DNA of 44,650 nucleotides, taken from assembly GCF_021729885.1 (NCBI RefSeq), contig NZ_CP063402.1, positions 1 through 44,650 on the forward strand, written 5' to 3'. The position numbers were made by a program, and so were the translations under genes. Below the pieces are notes generated by a model. The model was not told the DNA's origin, searched no databases, and was given only the letters and a program-made list of their open reading frames with translations. Of this stretch, positions 31,656 to 38,423 are shown piece after piece. Origin of the DNA: Devosia sp. SL43. GTDB lineage: Bacteria > Pseudomonadota > Alphaproteobacteria > Rhizobiales > Devosiaceae. Numbering within the stretch: the stretch's first letter is position 1; each line of letters starts with the position of its first letter.

Positions 31656-31885
31656 TCCACCCGCCCCGCAATATCATCCAGCGACTTCTGGACTTCTGCC
31701 TGGCGTCTGCGTTCTGCCACTGCCTGACGGGCTTTGCTGGATAGCTTGGGGTCGCGGCCAGAGGCGGCACGGTTCATTAGCTCACGACGCTGCTTGTCGC
31801 TGCGTACGGGCTTTACAAGCTTCTCCAGCTTGGATTTTACGGTGACGTATTTGATGGTGTAGCTGGTTGGATTGCCCATGGTCAT
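31652..31885 (-). CDS. Small basic hypothetical protein
   Basis: This 77-residue protein starts at ATG 31885 in an ATGA overlap; the frame to 31975 is a shadow of the next gene. It is very basic (VKSKLEKLVKPVRSDKQRRELMN, AVAERRRQAEVQ) and probably binds nucleic acid, but there is no recognised domain. It is coupled to the methyltransferase gene. Confidence 0.6.
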   Translation of the reverse strand: MTMGNPTSYTIKYVTVKSKLEKLVKPVRSDKQRRELMNRAASGRDPKLSSKARQAVAERRRQAEVQKSLDDIAGRVE

Positions 31886-32193
31886 GCTGCCTGGTCGTTG
31901 GCGGCTTCGGTGGTCACCAGGCCGGCAATCACCAGGAGCTGAAACACGTGCTCGCCCGCTTCGGTGAAGGTCCAATGCTTCCCGGTGGCGTCAGGCACCT
32001 GCGAGTGCACCACCAACCCCCGCTCAGTTAGCGCCTTTGCCCCCATGATGAACTGATCAGCTCCGCTGGCCGTCCACGCACCATCGTGCCCGAACGCATG
32101 GTTCCGGATACGCGCCATCGTGCCGATCATGTTGCGCGACAAGGTCAGGTGGAACGCTGTCTGGGTGACATGGTCGGAGAACTTGCGGTTCAT
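31882..32193 (-). CDS. Winged-helix protein, paralogue of 36461-36805
   Basis: This 103-residue protein begins at ATG 32193 (GGAG 8 bases upstream). It shows a winged-helix pattern with a helix block (FHLTLSRNMIGTMARI), a recognition-type helix (QFIMGAKALTERGLVVH) and a final strand-helix (WTFTEAGEHVFQLLVIAGLV). The same blocks in the same order occur in the 114-residue protein at 36461-36805, so the two are probably paralogues. Both may be small transcription regulators of the early region. Confidence 0.65.
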   Translation of the reverse strand: MNRKFSDHVTQTAFHLTLSRNMIGTMARIRNHAFGHDGAWTASGADQFIMGAKALTERGLVVHSQVPDATGKHWTFTEAGEHVFQLLVIAGLVTTEAANDQAA

Positions 32194-32229
32194 GCTCAAA
32201 ACTCCAGTTCAATTGCCGGTGGCGGAGGC

Positions 32230-32404
32230 TTAGGGCGTCCTGTGCCCTTTTGGCCTGTTGCCGAGGTGGTACTGTCCGCAGTGCGGGCAGCGGTATTGGT
32301 TCAAGGGCATGCATTCTCTTTCGCCACTTCACTGCGTCAGCTCTGGTGGCGTATGGACGCTTTCCTTCGCATTGAGTGAGACGGGAGCGGATGCCGAGGT
32401 TCAT
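32230..32404 (-). pseudogene. Small zinc-ribbon protein split by a one-base frame change
   Basis: The first frame from ATG 32404 encodes LTQCEGKRPYATRADAVKWR, and the +1 frame further on encodes NQYRCPHCGQYHLGNRP and a stop at 32230. Joined, they give the classic small phage zinc-ribbon protein (C...CPHC...H) of about 57 residues. Either a single extra base near 32310 breaks the gene, or a programmed +1 shift occurs, or the sequence has an error. Neighbours are spaced as for an intact gene (3 bases after the upstream stop). Confidence 0.55.
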
Positions 32405-32407
32405 GGG

Positions 32408-32614
32408 TCATGCCCGGCCAGATGCCCGACGCTTCCGCCACTGGCGGTGCGCGCGAGAGCCGCCTGAGCGCGGCCGGGATGCCGCCGACGACCGTCCGCC
32501 GCCAAAGTCGAAGAACGGCAGGGACGTTTCCGGCCATTCGTCCAAGGCGCGGGCGAACGTGGTGGCGCCGGTTAGGAGCGATGCGGCGGCGGGACCGATG
32601 ATTGATTTCCGCAT
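32408..32614 (-). CDS. Small hypothetical protein
   Basis: This 68-residue open frame starts at ATG 32614 with GGAG about 8 bases upstream and ends 3 bases before the zinc-ribbon gene. The N-terminus (MRKSIIGPAAASLLTGATTF) is moderately hydrophobic; the remainder is arginine- and serine-rich and low in complexity. It fits tightly between two neighbours, but the composition makes a shadow possible. Confidence 0.45.
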   Translation of the reverse strand: MRKSIIGPAAASLLTGATTFARALDEWPETSLPFFDFGGGRSSAASRPRSGGSRAHRQWRKRRASGRA

Positions 32615-32619
32615 GGGCC

Positions 32620-32940
32620 CTACTCCGCCGCCATAGCGACGACGTTGGTTTCATCGGCCTCGGCGGCGAGCAGGCTCGACAGCGCAGCATCGGCGGCCGT
32701 GATGATGTTGGACTGCTGGTTGATCTGCTCTTCCAGGCTGGTGCGGTCGACTTTGAACTCCGCCTGCAGCCGAGCCATGTCCCGCTCATACTGACCTTCA
32801 CGGGCAGCAAGTTGAGAGCGCAGGGCCTGCTCGTTGACCGTCGCGCTGTCGCGCTGTGCGGTGATGATGTTGCCGAATGCGATATCGGCCGGGATGGCTG
32901 GCTGAGTGACTTCGGCTGTTGATGGCTTACGGCTGGTCAT
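32620..32940 (-). CDS. Hypothetical coiled-coil protein
   Basis: This 106-residue protein has an excellent ribosome-binding site (AGGAGG 5 bases before ATG 32940). Its centre is a long helical coiled coil (LRSQLAAREGQYERDMARLQ, SLEEQINQQSNIITAADAALS). There is no membrane segment. It follows the HNH gene and precedes the small genes of the early operon. Function is unknown. Confidence 0.7.
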   Translation of the reverse strand: MTSRKPSTAEVTQPAIPADIAFGNIITAQRDSATVNEQALRSQLAAREGQYERDMARLQAEFKVDRTSLEEQINQQSNIITAADAALSSLLAAEADETNVVAMAAE

Positions 32941-32959
32941 TGGATTCCTCCTGGTGGGG

Positions 32960-33622
32960 TTAGGCGGTCGCGGACTTCCGCTTTTCGTGGATGGCGTGAT
33001 CGATCCTGGCGATGGCGAGAACGGCGGGTTTCAACTCTGCCGGGGCGCTGTCGTAGGCCATGACGCGGGTTGCCCTGCCGCCGTTGAGCCGGGGGAGCAC
33101 GCCGCGAGGGATCAGCGTCCAGTTTGAGGGGTCGGTGTTGGTCTTGTTGCCGTCGACGCACTTGAGGCAGTGGCCATCCGGCACCGGTCCGTTGATCTGC
33201 TCCCAGAGGTAGACGTGCTTATGGACCGGGCGAGTGATGCCGCCGGTCCAGGGGTTCACCTCATCAAGGATCATGACGACATAGCCGTCTTTGCTATCGA
33301 CGCGCTCATGACCAGGCCCGCGATAGGTGTGCGAGATATTGCCCTTCTTGAACTGCGTCTTGCGGGCATTGGGGTGTCTGCCGCCTTTGCCCGGAGCGCA
33401 CGGGACACCCTTGTTCATGGGCGCCTGGCCCTTCTCAAAACAACCGGTGCGACCTGTCTTCCAGCCCATCCGCTTGCGCAGGCCATGAAGGTTCAGCGCC
33501 GATATCTCATCCCGCCCAAACCTCATCAAAAACGCGCTGTGATAGTCGCTAATGACCATCATGCGGTTTTCTTCCAGCCATGCCATTTCGGCGGCGCTGT
33601 AGGTGATCCGCTGGCCCCTCAT
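32960..33622 (-). CDS. HNH homing-type endonuclease
   Basis: This 220-residue protein is a free-standing HNH nuclease of another subtype. The N-half is a basic DNA-binding region (EMAWLEENRMMVISDYHSAF, ALNLHGLRKRMGW, RTGCFEKGQAPMNKG) like the AP2-free phage HNH group. The nuclease core is VHKHVYLWEQINGPVPDGHC, CVDGNKTNTDPSNW, in the HNH order. It overlaps its upstream gene by 4 bases. It probably acts as a homing element within the early operon. Confidence 0.85.
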   Translation of the reverse strand: MRGQRITYSAAEMAWLEENRMMVISDYHSAFLMRFGRDEISALNLHGLRKRMGWKTGRTGCFEKGQAPMNKGVPCAPGKGGRHPNARKTQFKKGNISHTYRGPGHERVDSKDGYVVMILDEVNPWTGGITRPVHKHVYLWEQINGPVPDGHCLKCVDGNKTNTDPSNWTLIPRGVLPRLNGGRATRVMAYDSAPAELKPAVLAIARIDHAIHEKRKSATA

Positions 33623-33876
33623 TCTTCAGCCTCGGCGGTCACGGACTTGCCGATCAGACCAGAAAGCGCGGGCCGGTAACGGTCGCCATGGGTGGCAACA
33701 AAGGTTGCTGCCTTGAAGGTCAGGTCGGCATTGCGGATGATCTGCTCGGCGACATTGACGATGGCCTCGCCGCGCTTCGATTCCTGCTCGATCTGCTCGG
33801 GGGTCAGGTCTTCATCTGACAGGCGCTCAAGCTGGGCAAATAGGTGATCGTTCAGGTCTGACAGCTTGTTCTTCAT
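33619..33876 (-). CDS. Conserved-type small phage protein
   Basis: This 85-residue protein is predicted to be all helical (LNDHLFAQLERLSDEDLT, SKRGEAIVNVAEQIIRNADL). This type of small protein, with LFxxLERL and EQIIRNA helices, recurs in early operons of proteobacterial phages next to HNH genes, but its function is not known. It starts 4 bases after the upstream gene and overlaps the HNH start. Confidence 0.68.
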   Translation of the reverse strand: MKNKLSDLNDHLFAQLERLSDEDLTPEQIEQESKRGEAIVNVAEQIIRNADLTFKAATFVATHGDRYRPALSGLIGKSVTAEAEE

Positions 33877-33879
33877 GGC

Positions 33880-34302
33880 CTAGGCGCCCCATCCTTGAGA
33901 TTGGTCGAAGTCTTCAGCGGCGACTTCGGGGGCCATGGCCACCAGGGCGCTGCCTTCTGCGCCCACGACGCCAGCAAGGCGCTCAAGAACATCAAGGCTG
34001 TCGCCGTCCAGTTGCCGGCCGTCCGCGCGAAGGGATTGGACGGTTCGGCGAAGCCAGGCGACGTGTTCGGCGGCCTCCCGGCGTTGTCGGTCCTGCTTGA
34101 GCTTGCCGACGATCTTTCGCGCATGGTCCATCTCCTCCGCATCGATACGGCGGGCGTCTTGGTAGTAGAGGTCCTTGGTGCGCGACCAACCGAAGCCGAG
34201 TGCGCGCGCCGCCGCTTGCACCCGGTCTTTCCAGTTGTCGGACGGCGATGTGAAATCAGCCGCCTGATGCACGAGACCCTTCATTTCAGCGAGGGAAGAC
34301 AT
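33880..34302 (-). CDS. Hypothetical early protein, helical
   Basis: This 140-residue protein starts at ATG 34302 (GGAGG 8 bases upstream), which removes 21 residues from the longest frame. It opens with MKGLVHQAADFTSPSDNWKD and a helix-turn-helix-like stretch (VQAAARALGFGWSRTKDLYY), then a coiled coil (RRIDAEEMDHARKIVGKLKQD) and a disordered acidic end. It is possibly a DNA-binding early regulator. The first gene after a 500-base stretch with a terminator, it may begin a separate transcript. Confidence 0.65.
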   Translation of the reverse strand: MSSLAEMKGLVHQAADFTSPSDNWKDRVQAAARALGFGWSRTKDLYYQDARRIDAEEMDHARKIVGKLKQDRQRREAAEHVAWLRRTVQSLRADGRQLDGDSLDVLERLAGVVGAEGSALVAMAPEVAAEDFDQSQGWGA

Positions 34303-34800
34303 TTTGCTGTCCTCCGAACGAAATTCGCCCATCTGCAAATGCCTTCCAGATAGTTTTGAAACCATCGGATGAAGGCGAACAGCAAAGGCGACGACGATGG
34401 ATCAGCCGGACACCAGCGATGTGCTTAGAGAGCTTCTGGTGCGGCAGGGAATGCGTGCGGGATCGGTTGGCGCCGATCGAGCACGGGGAATAAAAGGCCG
34501 GGCGCTGCCGACAAGGCGCGGCCCGGCAAGTGACGCTGGCTCCCAGGGAGGAGTTGGAGGTCACCATGCGGATCAAGTACCCAGCCCGAAGCGTCATGCC
34601 CGGCCTGTCTTGCGTGTGATCAACGGCAAGTGCCTGCCCAGGGTGAAGACCCCATGCAGCCCCAGCAGTGCTCTGGGCAGACATTTGCGGTTGGTGTGGA
34701 GTGACGGTCATCTGGTCACCAGGCGCCCGTAGAGAGAGCCATGCTGATGCAACAGCAACGGCAGCCAGGATCAGGATGAAATCGGAGTGGCGGATGTGGA
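34303..34800. other. 498-base stretch without a secure gene
   Basis: A leftward frame continues from ATG 34804 to 34286 (172 residues: an N-terminal membrane-like segment FILILAAVAVASAWLSL, then weakly protein-like sequence). It overlaps the 33880-34302 gene and runs through a terminator hairpin at 34491-34527, so only its first part might be real. A rightward frame at 34397-34732 looks like a shadow. A GGAGG followed by ATG at 34566 on the plus strand opens only 17 codons. The region probably holds a promoter for 34302 and the end of the preceding transcript. Confidence 0.5.
34491..34527 (-). terminator. Probable leftward terminator with long hairpin
   Basis: On the minus strand GCCGGG pairs with CCCGGC, with CGC/GCG and GCC/GGC pairs inside (one bulged base each side) around a TTGTC loop, followed by TTTTA. 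It would end the first part of the leftward early operon (GapR-ParB-like unit) before gene 33880-34302. Confidence 0.6.
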
Positions 34801-34926
34801 TCATGCTGACCACCCGAACAGAAGGCGGGCAGCCAGCAGCACTGGAACCCATGCTGCCAGGGCAAGCGCAAGGATGGTCAGGCCCCTTGATCCGCGTTCA
34901 GGCGATAGCCGGACTGTGCGGTTCAT
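34801..34926 (-). CDS. Very small membrane protein after the GapR-ParB-like gene
   Basis: This 41-residue open frame starts at ATG 34926, in an ATGA overlap with the GapR-ParB-like gene. It has a basic N-terminus (MNRTVRLSPERGSRG) and one hydrophobic segment (LTILALALAAWVPVLLAARLL), a single-pass membrane topology with a positive cytoplasmic end. Function unknown. Its support is the tight coupling and topology. Confidence 0.5.
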   Translation of the reverse strand: MNRTVRLSPERGSRGLTILALALAAWVPVLLAARLLFGWSA

Positions 34927-36101
34927 GCTCCGACAAGCTCCATGCCCATATCGAGAGCCTTGAAGATTTCGGCCTTACGATGGGGCTCGATGCTGACGAG
35001 ACGCTTGGCTATCAGACGACGCTGTTCCTCATTGAGGATGCGGCCGTTCATATTCCAGCGGATGACGTCGATGAGGGGGTTGTTTCCGTCGTACTGAACG
35101 ACTGGATATTCGACTGGCTTGCCGTCGAGGCCGACCATCGCACGAGCCCTGGTGTATCGAGCCCAACCGTCGAGGATCATGTTGCCGAGCTTGACGATGG
35201 GCGCCGACGCCGCGTTCGCCAGATCCTCATCAATGACAGCGACGTCCTGACCCAGATCACCGAAGGCGAAGCTGTATTCGTGGCGGCGTACGCCTTCGGG
35301 CGGGCTGGATTCCCAGACGACTACGCCGGGCGCGGCGTACATTGGGGGCTTTGGTGCGACGGCTTCCACGTCGCTGCCGAGTGCCAAAGCGTCGGCTCGC
35401 TCCCCGTTCTCATGCGAACGGTCGTCATCAAGGGGGTGAACATCATCATCGGCGGCTACATTTTCGCCTCCTGCGTTGTCGTTACGGGCATCATTGCCGG
35501 TTCCAACGGGGCCATGGTCAGTGGCATCAACTGGCGACGTGACCAATTCGTCGCCCGCCTCGCTCGATATCGGAATGTCGATATCGGAATTATCTGCGAC
35601 CTGACCATGAGGGCCTGGGGAGGCGGTCAGGTCGCTGCCATCCGCTTTGGTCGGATGGGGTTGGTTGATTGGTTGCCGGTCTACGATGCCCTCTGCACCG
35701 GCAAGAGAGGTTACCACACGGCCTTCTGCAGCAGCCGAACTACTGCTTGGGCCGACATCTGGCCCAGCCTGGTTGAGAGGCCGGGTTTCTGGAATTTCCT
35801 TACGCGCGTCCCGCGCCTGCGTTGCAACTTTCGTGCCAGAAGGCTTGATGCGCGGCCCGAGCAGGCTGCCGACGTAAAGGTCGACCGTGGCGTCGTGCAG
35901 GTCTGCCTCGGTATCGCCGGCCTTAGCGACCTTGCGGAATGCGGCGCGGAGTGCCTTGCCGTCCAGGCCATTGGCCTTCAACTCGCCAAACAGCTCCTTG
36001 AGGTCTTCGCTGATAGCGGCCTTCTCGCCTTCGAGGCGGGCCCAGCGCTCGTAGCCGTTGCGCAGGAGGTCGTCGGCAATGCTGTTACTGCCTTCGGTCA
36101 T
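34923..36101 (-). CDS. GapR (DUF2312) - ParB-like domain fusion protein
   Basis: This 392-residue protein joins two DNA-related domains. Residues about 8-82 match GapR/DUF2312 (YERWARLEGEKAAISEDLKE, LKANGLDGKALRAAFRK), a clamp-like protein that binds overtwisted DNA in alphaproteobacteria. A long acidic, disordered linker follows (about 85-270). Residues about 274-368 resemble the ParB/Srx nuclease-type fold (GNMILDGWARYTRARAM, YPVVQYDGNNPLIDVIRWNM, EEQRRLIAKRL). It lies third from the leftward early promoter. It may recruit the phage to supercoiled or replicating DNA. The two assignments are by pattern only. Confidence 0.7.
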   Translation of the reverse strand: MTEGSNSIADDLLRNGYERWARLEGEKAAISEDLKELFGELKANGLDGKALRAAFRKVAKAGDTEADLHDATVDLYVGSLLGPRIKPSGTKVATQARDARKEIPETRPLNQAGPDVGPSSSSAAAEGRVVTSLAGAEGIVDRQPINQPHPTKADGSDLTASPGPHGQVADNSDIDIPISSEAGDELVTSPVDATDHGPVGTGNDARNDNAGGENVAADDDVHPLDDDRSHENGERADALALGSDVEAVAPKPPMYAAPGVVVWESSPPEGVRRHEYSFAFGDLGQDVAVIDEDLANAASAPIVKLGNMILDGWARYTRARAMVGLDGKPVEYPVVQYDGNNPLIDVIRWNMNGRILNEEQRRLIAKRLVSIEPHRKAEIFKALDMGMELVGA

Positions 36102-36461
36102 CTATGCTGCTCTCCCAACAATGGCGATCGAGCGCGGGCACCGTGGAACCATGGTGATCAATCCTCGATGTTCGAGCTGCTTGCAGACGGAGTGGGCTCG
36201 GCTTGTCGTGCATCCGAGACGCTGGGCGAGTTCACGGAAGGATGGTGGTGTTCCACCGGTCAGCTCGATGTGGGTCTGCAGGATGTCGAATGCCTTGCGC
36301 TGACGATCTGTCAGGCCGACGCGGTCTGGATTGGTGACGCTCTGCTGGCCGGCGATAAATGCGCGGGCCACCAGTTCGCGATCATCCGTATGGATATGCT
36401 CATCGGTGAAGATTTCTGCCCATTCATACACTGCTGGGGAAATGTCGTCGGGGCGGGCCAT
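36102..36461 (-). CDS. LexA-type winged-helix protein without peptidase domain
   Basis: This 119-residue protein starts at ATG 36461, one base into the preceding stop. Residues about 50-119 form a LexA-like DNA-binding domain (LTDRQRKAFDILQTHIELTGG, PSFRELAQRLGCTTSRAHSVCKQLEHRGLI), but there is no self-cleaving S24 domain. The first 50 residues contain an acidic helical region. It may repress or adjust early transcription. It directly precedes the GapR-ParB-like gene with no gap. Confidence 0.75.
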   Translation of the reverse strand: MARPDDISPAVYEWAEIFTDEHIHTDDRELVARAFIAGQQSVTNPDRVGLTDRQRKAFDILQTHIELTGGTPPSFRELAQRLGCTTSRAHSVCKQLEHRGLITMVPRCPRSIAIVGRAA

Positions 36462-36805
36462 CACGCTGCCACCTCGGTCGCTACGGCCGTCACGCGCTGC
36501 GCGACACCGGTCAAACGCAGGAGTTCGAGCACATGCTGACCCGCTGGCGTCAGGCGGTAGAACCACTTCGGCGTGGAGTTGGCGGGGCGGTTCTCAGCAT
36601 GAACAGCCGGATTGTGCTCTGCCAAACCACGACGCTGGAGCGCCTTGATAGTGGGGATGAAGCTGCCCCTGCCCGTATGACTGGCCCAGCCTTCCCATTC
36701 ACCGCCGCCGATGGCCTCAAGCAGCGATGCTTGATCCCGGCTGAGAGACAGGTTGAACGCAAACCCGGTGGTGTATTGGGTGAACTGGTCGCGCCAATCG
36801 CTCAT
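36461..36805 (-). CDS. Winged-helix protein, paralogue of 31882-32193
   Basis: This 114-residue protein has the block order FNLSLSRDQASLLEAI, SFIPTIKALQRRGLAEHN, KWFYRLTPAGQHVLELLRLTG, matching that of the 103-residue protein 31882-32193. Each block is winged-helix-like with a final C-terminal strand and helix. The gene overlaps the Cro/YdaS-like gene by ATGA, so it is translated with it from the leftward early promoter. It is probably a second early regulator. Confidence 0.68.
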   Translation of the reverse strand: MSDWRDQFTQYTTGFAFNLSLSRDQASLLEAIGGGEWEGWASHTGRGSFIPTIKALQRRGLAEHNPAVHAENRPANSTPKWFYRLTPAGQHVLELLRLTGVAQRVTAVATEVAA

Positions 36806-37011
36806 GCTGCTGCCCCTTCCGACTTTGGTGCCGGAAACACGTCAGGGCGAAGCTCATGCAGCGGGATGCCAGTGACGGCAGAAACTTCGGTGGCGCGTGT
36901 CGCCGGAACTTGCGACCACTGCGACAGCGCGCCGGGCGTAATCTTCAGCGCCCGTGTCAGGTCGCCCCGACGCCCGCGCTTCTCATCCAGCCATTTGATA
37001 AGATTTTCCAT
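36802..37011 (-). CDS. Cro/YdaS-type helix-turn-helix regulator
   Basis: This 69-residue protein starts at ATG 37011. The family match begins at MENLIKWLDEKRGRRGD and continues through the helix-turn-helix LTRALKITPGALSQWSQVP and TEVSAVTGIPLHELRPDVF, which fits YdaS/Cro proteins. Longer frames to 37047 run over the operator and are unlikely. No ribosome-binding site precedes ATG 37011, but the promoter -10 element ends 8 bases upstream, so the transcript may be leaderless. It diverges from the repressor and is expected to act as Cro. A toxin role, proposed for some YdaS proteins, is not excluded. Confidence 0.78.
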   Translation of the reverse strand: MENLIKWLDEKRGRRGDLTRALKITPGALSQWSQVPATRATEVSAVTGIPLHELRPDVFPAPKSEGAAA

Positions 37012-37018
37012 GCTGATT

Positions 37019-37047
37019 TTCTTAGCACCACTAATATTCATGCGCAA
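37019..37047 (-). promoter_or_regulatory. Leftward early promoter
   Basis: On the minus strand TTGCGC (37047-37042), a 17-bp spacer and TAAGAA (37024-37019) make a promoter. The operator TTAGTGGTGCTAA (37034-37022) covers the spacer end and the -10 element. The rightward promoter at 38445-38473 is built the same way. The start point would fall at or near ATG 37011. Confidence 0.65.
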
Positions 37048-37093
37048 GCGTTTCTTTAGTGGTGCTGTGTGGAAACGGCTTTAGTGTCGCTTA
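37022..37093. promoter_or_regulatory. Three operators of the lysis/lysogeny switch
   Basis: Consensus TTAGTGGTGCTAA (near-palindrome) occurs at 37022-37034 (perfect, minus strand), 37056-37068 (11 of 13, plus) and 37081-37093 (10 of 13, plus). Centres are 34 and 25 bases apart. They lie between the divergent Cro-like and repressor genes. Beyond the last site TAAAAT (37092-37097) could be the -10 of the repressor promoter, whose start would be at ATG 37104. Confidence 0.7.
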
Positions 37094-37103
37094 AAATGTT
37101 GTA

Positions 37104-37448
37104 ATGGCTACTAAAGTTCGTCCGATCCCCAAGCCGACCAAGCCGCGCCACTTCATCAGGCAGTGGCGGAAATATCGTCGGCTGACGCAAGAGCAGCTGG
37201 CAGATCGCATTGACGCCACCAGCGGGGCGATTTCCCAGCTGGAGAACGGGATCATCAACTACACGCAGCCGACCCTTGAGGCCCTGGCGTATGCACTGAA
37301 CTGCGAGCCGGGTGACCTGCTGACCCGCGACCCCAATCTCGACGGCGCGATTATCGACCTGATGCGGCTCATCCGGCAAAAGGACGCTGCCGCGACTGTC
37401 ATGGCGCTGCTGAATGCCCTGCCCGACAGAACCGGCACGGAGGGCTGA
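37104..37448 (+). CDS. XRE-family phage repressor (CI-like), short form
   Basis: This 114-residue protein carries an XRE helix-turn-helix: RRLTQEQLADRIDATSGAISQLENGI, then TLEALAYALNCEPGDLL (residues about 25-73). The C-terminal 35 residues are helical and may dimerise; the LexA/CI peptidase domain is absent, so RecA-driven cleavage is not expected and induction must work another way. No ribosome-binding site precedes ATG 37104; a -10 element 7 bases upstream suggests leaderless messenger RNA. It diverges from the Cro-like gene and heads the lysogeny operon. Confidence 0.82.
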   Translation: MATKVRPIPKPTKPRHFIRQWRKYRRLTQEQLADRIDATSGAISQLENGIINYTQPTLEALAYALNCEPGDLLTRDPNLDGAIIDLMRLIRQKDAAATVMALLNALPDRTGTEG

Positions 37449-37450
37449 GC

Positions 37451-37855
37451 ATGCGCGGACTTGTCATTCTGGTGCTGCTGGTTGTCGGCATCGGATATCT
37501 GTTCTCGCTGGGCAGCGGACGCAGCACCACGACTGCCTCTGCTGTTGCGGCTGCGCCTGTTGCGACAATCGACAAGTCAGAGGCGATGCAGGCCGACCGC
37601 CTTGCGTTCCTCCAGCGGATGATCAACGAGCGGGTTTTCACCAAGTTCGAGCAACCCGGCACACTGACCAGGGCATTCGTTGGCCCGGCCTTCTACGCCG
37701 CCACGATTGACCAGAAGCAGAGCTTCGTCAGCGTGGTCTATGCCTACTCGTATGACGGCTCAAACGCGACCGACAGTGTTCGGCTTTTCGACGGCCAGAC
37801 CGGCAAGGAGATTGGGCGATACCCCAACGCCTCCGGTCGGCTCGAACTGTTTTAG
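37451..37855 (+). CDS. Membrane-anchored protein of the lysogeny operon
   Basis: This 134-residue protein starts 3 bases after the repressor stop. Residues about 3-20 (GLVILVLLVVGIGYLFSL) form a signal anchor or uncleaved signal, placing the remainder outside the membrane. The outer domain begins after a serine/alanine linker and is beta-rich (QSFVSVVYAYSYDG, SVRLFDGQTGKEIGRYP). Co-transcription with the repressor means it is made in the lysogen, the usual position of superinfection-exclusion or conversion genes. That role is inferred from position. Confidence 0.7.
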   Translation: MRGLVILVLLVVGIGYLFSLGSGRSTTTASAVAAAPVATIDKSEAMQADRLAFLQRMINERVFTKFEQPGTLTRAFVGPAFYAATIDQKQSFVSVVYAYSYDGSNATDSVRLFDGQTGKEIGRYPNASGRLELF

Positions 37856-37860
37856 CGCCG

Positions 37861-38055
37861 ATGCCCGACACGCCGCGTCAACCCGACATCCTCTATCGCC
37901 TACGGTTCTATGCCGACCACGTCGATGACGTGCCCGTCCGGGATCTGGAGGCGATCATGCGGGAAGCTGCCGAGGATATCAAAATCCTCCGCGACCTGGT
38001 CGGGATCAAGAACGACATACTGCTTGAGGATATGCCGCCAGAGGGGAATGCATGA
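37861..38055 (+). CDS. Small hypothetical protein of the lysogeny operon
   Basis: This 64-residue acidic protein (LRFYADHVDDVPVRDLEAIM, EDIKILRDLVGIKNDIL) is mainly helical. It starts 5 bases after the previous stop and ends 10 bases before the zinc-ribbon gene. There is no recognised domain; it may be expressed in the lysogen. Confidence 0.6.
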   Translation: MPDTPRQPDILYRLRFYADHVDDVPVRDLEAIMREAAEDIKILRDLVGIKNDILLEDMPPEGNA

Positions 38056-38065
38056 GGGGTCAACT

Positions 38066-38275
38066 ATGATTATCACCTTCGCCTGTGACAAATGTGGGAA
38101 CACCCTCGCGATAGACGAAACCAATCCGCCCAAGGACGATGACGCGGTCACCTGTGGCGGATGCGGGCAGCACTTCGGCTTCTACGGGTTGTTCAAGGAG
38201 CGGCTCAAAGACGAGGCTGAGGCCAAGGCCAGAGATTGGTTCAACGACCTTACCAAGGGCCTGCCGAGGGCATAG
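38066..38275 (+). CDS. Small zinc-ribbon protein of the lysogeny operon
   Basis: This 69-residue protein starts at ATG 38066 (GAGGGG 6 bases upstream); the frame from 37910 is a shadow. It has a clear zinc ribbon (FACDKCG, then CGGCG about 24 residues later) followed by an acidic, helical tail (FKERLKDEAEAKARDWF). It is the last gene before the terminator at 38333-38355. Probably nucleic-acid or protein binding; target unknown. Confidence 0.7.
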   Translation: MIITFACDKCGNTLAIDETNPPKDDDAVTCGGCGQHFGFYGLFKERLKDEAEAKARDWFNDLTKGLPRA

Positions 38276-38332
38276 CCCCGGATCGGCGTAGAGTTCTACA
38301 ACCAGTTTAGCCTGACCCATCGTCAACTCCAG

Positions 38333-38355
38333 CCCCGCCCCGTGCGGGGTTTTTT
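38333..38355 (+). terminator. Terminator of the lysogeny operon
   Basis: CCCCGC (38333-38338) pairs with GCGGGG (38344-38349) around a 5-nt loop and is followed by six T (38350-38355). It separates the repressor operon from the second operator region, so the rightward early genes need their own promoter. Confidence 0.85.
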
Positions 38356-38423
38356 CTTTGCCATCAGCACGACGCTGACAGGTGGAGTGTAGCAGCCTCG
38401 ATTCCTTGGCGCACCCTCTAATA

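Noticed and set aside
34286..34804. A 172-residue leftward frame with an N-terminal hydrophobic segment
   Set aside because: It overlaps the better supported gene at 33880-34302 and crosses a terminator hairpin. Only the first part could be real, so I list it under the gene-poor stretch.
34668..36539. A 623-residue rightward open frame opposite the GapR-ParB-like and LexA-like genes
   Set aside because: It is antisense to well-supported genes with recognisable domains and starts without a ribosome-binding site. High GC content explains long open antisense frames.
36802..37011. YdaS-like gene as half of a toxin-antitoxin pair
   Set aside because: Its position opposite the repressor across shared operators is that of Cro. 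There is no partner of YdaT type next to it.
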